Source: Vulcanimicrobiota bacterium (GTDB lineage: Bacteria; Vulcanimicrobiota; Vulcanimicrobiia; Eremiobacterales; Eremiobacteraceae). Taken from it: a DNA stretch of 6,778 bases. This document shows positions 5,482 to 6,778 of this stretch, in pieces. Position 1 is the first letter of the stretch, and each line of letters starts with the position of its first letter. A program made the position numbers and the translations under genes. Under the pieces are notes generated by a model, which had not been told where the DNA came from, did no database searches, and saw only the letters and a program-made list of their open reading frames with translations. The DNA lies in the NCBI GenBank assembly GCA_019232725.1, contig JAFANK010000155.1, positions 1 to 6,778 of the forward strand, given 5' to 3'.

Positions 5482-6623
5482 ACGACGTCATCATCGTCGG
5501 GGCCGGTCCCGCCGGCGCATCGCTTGCACTACGGCTCGCGCGCGCAGGCCGCCAAGTGATGATGCTCGAGCGCTCGCGTTTTCCACGCCTCAAAGTGTGT
5601 GGCGACTACTTGTGCAAAGGCGCGATTGAGGCGCTCGCCGCGCTGGAGGTCGCTGATGACGTGTTGGGCGACGCGCATCCAATCCGCTTTGTCGCACTGC
5701 ACGCGTTTGGAGCACACGCACGTTTTCCGCTACCTGGCAGCGGCGCTGTGTCGCTGCCGCGTGCACTGTTGGACGATCGTCTGCTGTCGGCGGCACAACG
5801 CGCCGGTGCGCAGCTGCATCGCGGCGCATTCGTGCGGGCGCACATGACGAACGAGCACGTGTCCGTCGTCTTCCGCGACGAACACGGTGCCGAGTGTGAG
5901 ACGGCTACTCGTGTGCTCGTCGGCGCCGACGGGGCGTGGTCGGCAGTGGCTCGAAGCGCACGGCTCGCTGGACATCGGCGCTCGCCTGGGCCATGGGCTA
6001 TTGGCGGCGAGCTGCACGGCCAGGCCGGCGGCGACGAACTATCCATGTACATCAGCAGCGACGCCTATTACGCGCGCAACCCGCTTGCCCCGAGAACGGT
6101 CAATACGATGCTGGTCGCGCCAAAGCCGCCGCATCGTGATGTTGCAGAAACGATCGTCGACCGGTTGAGCGGCGGCAAATTGCGATTCGAAGCTGCGCGC
6201 ATGCAGCGTATCGTGGCGATCGGGCCGCTCCGCTACCGCGCGTGGCGGTTGGCAAGGGGCCGCATCTTGCTGACCGGGGACGCTGCCGAGCTCTTGGATC
6301 CATTCACGGGTCAAGGCGTCGCAGCTGCCCTTGCGCTGTCAGCACCGGCTTCGGCAGCCGTGGAAGATCTGCTGCGCGGCGAACCCGAGAGCCTCGTGGA
6401 GCGCCGCTATGCGGCACGGTGGCGCGGCATTGTCGGGCCGCGCAGAATGCTCACGCGATTGGTCCACGCGCTTATCCACAACCCATGGTTGCGGCGGCGT
6501 GCTTTGCGCGGGATGCGTCGCGATACGCATGCCGCCCACGCGATCGTGGCGGCTGTCAGCGGTGACTGGCCGGTTGCGGGGGCGCTACCGCCATGCGCGC
6601 TTTTGCGGTTGCTCGCATCGTGA
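5478..6623 (+). CDS. FAD-dependent oxidoreductase, geranylgeranyl reductase/aromatic hydroxylase-like
   Basis: A 381-residue flavoprotein. The FAD dinucleotide fold opens the protein: IIVGAGPAGASLALRLARAG (5-24) and MLERSRFPR (29-37). Next come KVCGDYL (39-45), the second FAD motif VLVGADGAWS (147-156, DG motif) and the third ILLTGDAAELLDPFTGQG (263-280, GD motif). This order fits the PHBH fold shared by geranylgeranyl reductases and FAD monooxygenases. The CG-D/E motif after the first strand is typical of members found with bacterial polyketide synthases. The WxWxIP motif of flavin halogenases is absent. It may hydroxylate, oxidise or reduce a polyketide or isoprenoid intermediate; the sequence does not decide between these. 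The C-terminal part is Arg-rich (HNPWLRRRALRGMRRD, 334-349) and could contact a membrane or an acyl carrier. GTG start chosen for its strong Shine-Dalgarno and because the FAD fold begins at once. It overlaps both neighbours. Confidence 0.9.
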   Translation: MNDVIIVGAGPAGASLALRLARAGRQVMMLERSRFPRLKVCGDYLCKGAIEALAALEVADDVLGDAHPIRFVALHAFGAHARFPLPGSGAVSLPRALLDDRLLSAAQRAGAQLHRGAFVRAHMTNEHVSVVFRDEHGAECETATRVLVGADGAWSAVARSARLAGHRRSPGPWAIGGELHGQAGGDELSMYISSDAYYARNPLAPRTVNTMLVAPKPPHRDVAETIVDRLSGGKLRFEAARMQRIVAIGPLRYRAWRLARGRILLTGDAAELLDPFTGQGVAAALALSAPASAAVEDLLRGEPESLVERRYAARWRGIVGPRRMLTRLVHALIHNPWLRRRALRGMRRDTHAAHAIVAAVSGDWPVAGALPPCALLRLLAS

Positions 6624-6778
6624 TGACGCACCAGTCGATCACCGTGCAGGCAACGCCGCAGACCGCGTACGCGCTCGCGCAAGACGTGAGTAATTGGCCG
6701 CAGCTCTTATCGCATTATGCCTGGGTGCGCGTGCTTGACGAGCGCGACGACGAGCGAACATTGATCATGGCAGCATGG
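6623..6778 (+). CDS. SRPBCC polyketide aromatase/cyclase-like protein (3' end cut off)
   Basis: Only the first 52 residues are in the window. They read MTHQSITVQATPQTAYALAQ and go on with DVSNWPQLLSHYAWVRVLDE, the typical opening of START/Bet v1-fold (SRPBCC) polyketide cyclase/aromatase or dehydrase proteins: a first strand, then a helix with 'A...DV..WP..L.HY..V.VL'. Such proteins fold and aromatise poly-beta-ketone chains in a hydrophobic pocket; some relatives instead act on coenzyme Q or other lipids, and the fragment is too short to separate these. The complete family is about 150 residues. The ATG overlaps the previous stop by one base (TGATG). The adjoining in-frame GTG at 6620 and ATG at 6593 are alternative starts. 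No clear Shine-Dalgarno is seen, which suits translational coupling. Confidence 0.8.
   Translation, partial: MTHQSITVQATPQTAYALAQDVSNWPQLLSHYAWVRVLDERDDERTLIMAAW

Noticed and set aside
5478..6623. Flavin-dependent halogenase as the identity of the FAD enzyme
   Set aside because: The WxWxIP signature of halogenases is absent; the motif set (GAGPAG, VCGDYL, GADGAWS, GDAAELLDPFTGQG) fits the geranylgeranyl reductase/hydroxylase branch better.
1..6778. Mobile elements, CRISPR arrays, phage or defence systems
   Set aside because: No transposase, integrase, terminal repeats, spaced direct repeats or defence-type domains are seen on either strand, and codon bias is even across the genes.

Overview
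This 6.8 kb window is ordinary, dense chromosomal DNA from a GC-rich bacterium (strongly G/C-biased third codon positions, short intergenic gaps, start codons ATG, GTG and TTG). Nothing in it fixes the lineage. There are no rRNA or tRNA genes, no CRISPR array, no insertion sequence and no phage genes. I read nine protein genes, of which the first and last are cut by the window edges.

Left part (minus strand, 1-1815): aqpZ-like aquaporin followed, 37 bases later, by a MoeB/MoeZ-type adenylyltransferase with a C-terminal rhodanese domain, whose end runs off the left edge. The adenylyltransferase is part of sulfur-carrier activation (molybdopterin, possibly thiamine or thiolated tRNA). The aquaporin has two substitutions in its selectivity filter. 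Middle part (1816-4621): a short region with a possible 57-residue hydrophilic protein (+), a GNAT acetyltransferase (-), and, divergent from it, a monofunctional 1-pyrroline-5-carboxylate dehydrogenase (+) for proline/arginine catabolism. A 107-residue protein of unknown function (-) faces the dehydrogenase gene tail to tail; their stop codons share one CTAG.

Right part (4792-6778, plus strand): a tightly coupled operon of a class I SAM-dependent methyltransferase, an FAD-dependent oxidoreductase of the geranylgeranyl-reductase/aromatic-hydroxylase type, and the first 52 codons of an SRPBCC polyketide aromatase/cyclase-like protein. The joins are a 4-base GTGA and a 1-base TGATG overlap. This gene set is typical of tailoring steps in polyketide biosynthesis, so the window probably ends inside a small polyketide-type gene cluster whose synthase lies beyond the right edge. 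This is the most interesting part of the window, but the key enzyme (type III PKS or ketosynthase/ACP) is not visible here.

The other genes look like housekeeping or general metabolism and are not obviously linked to the right-hand operon.
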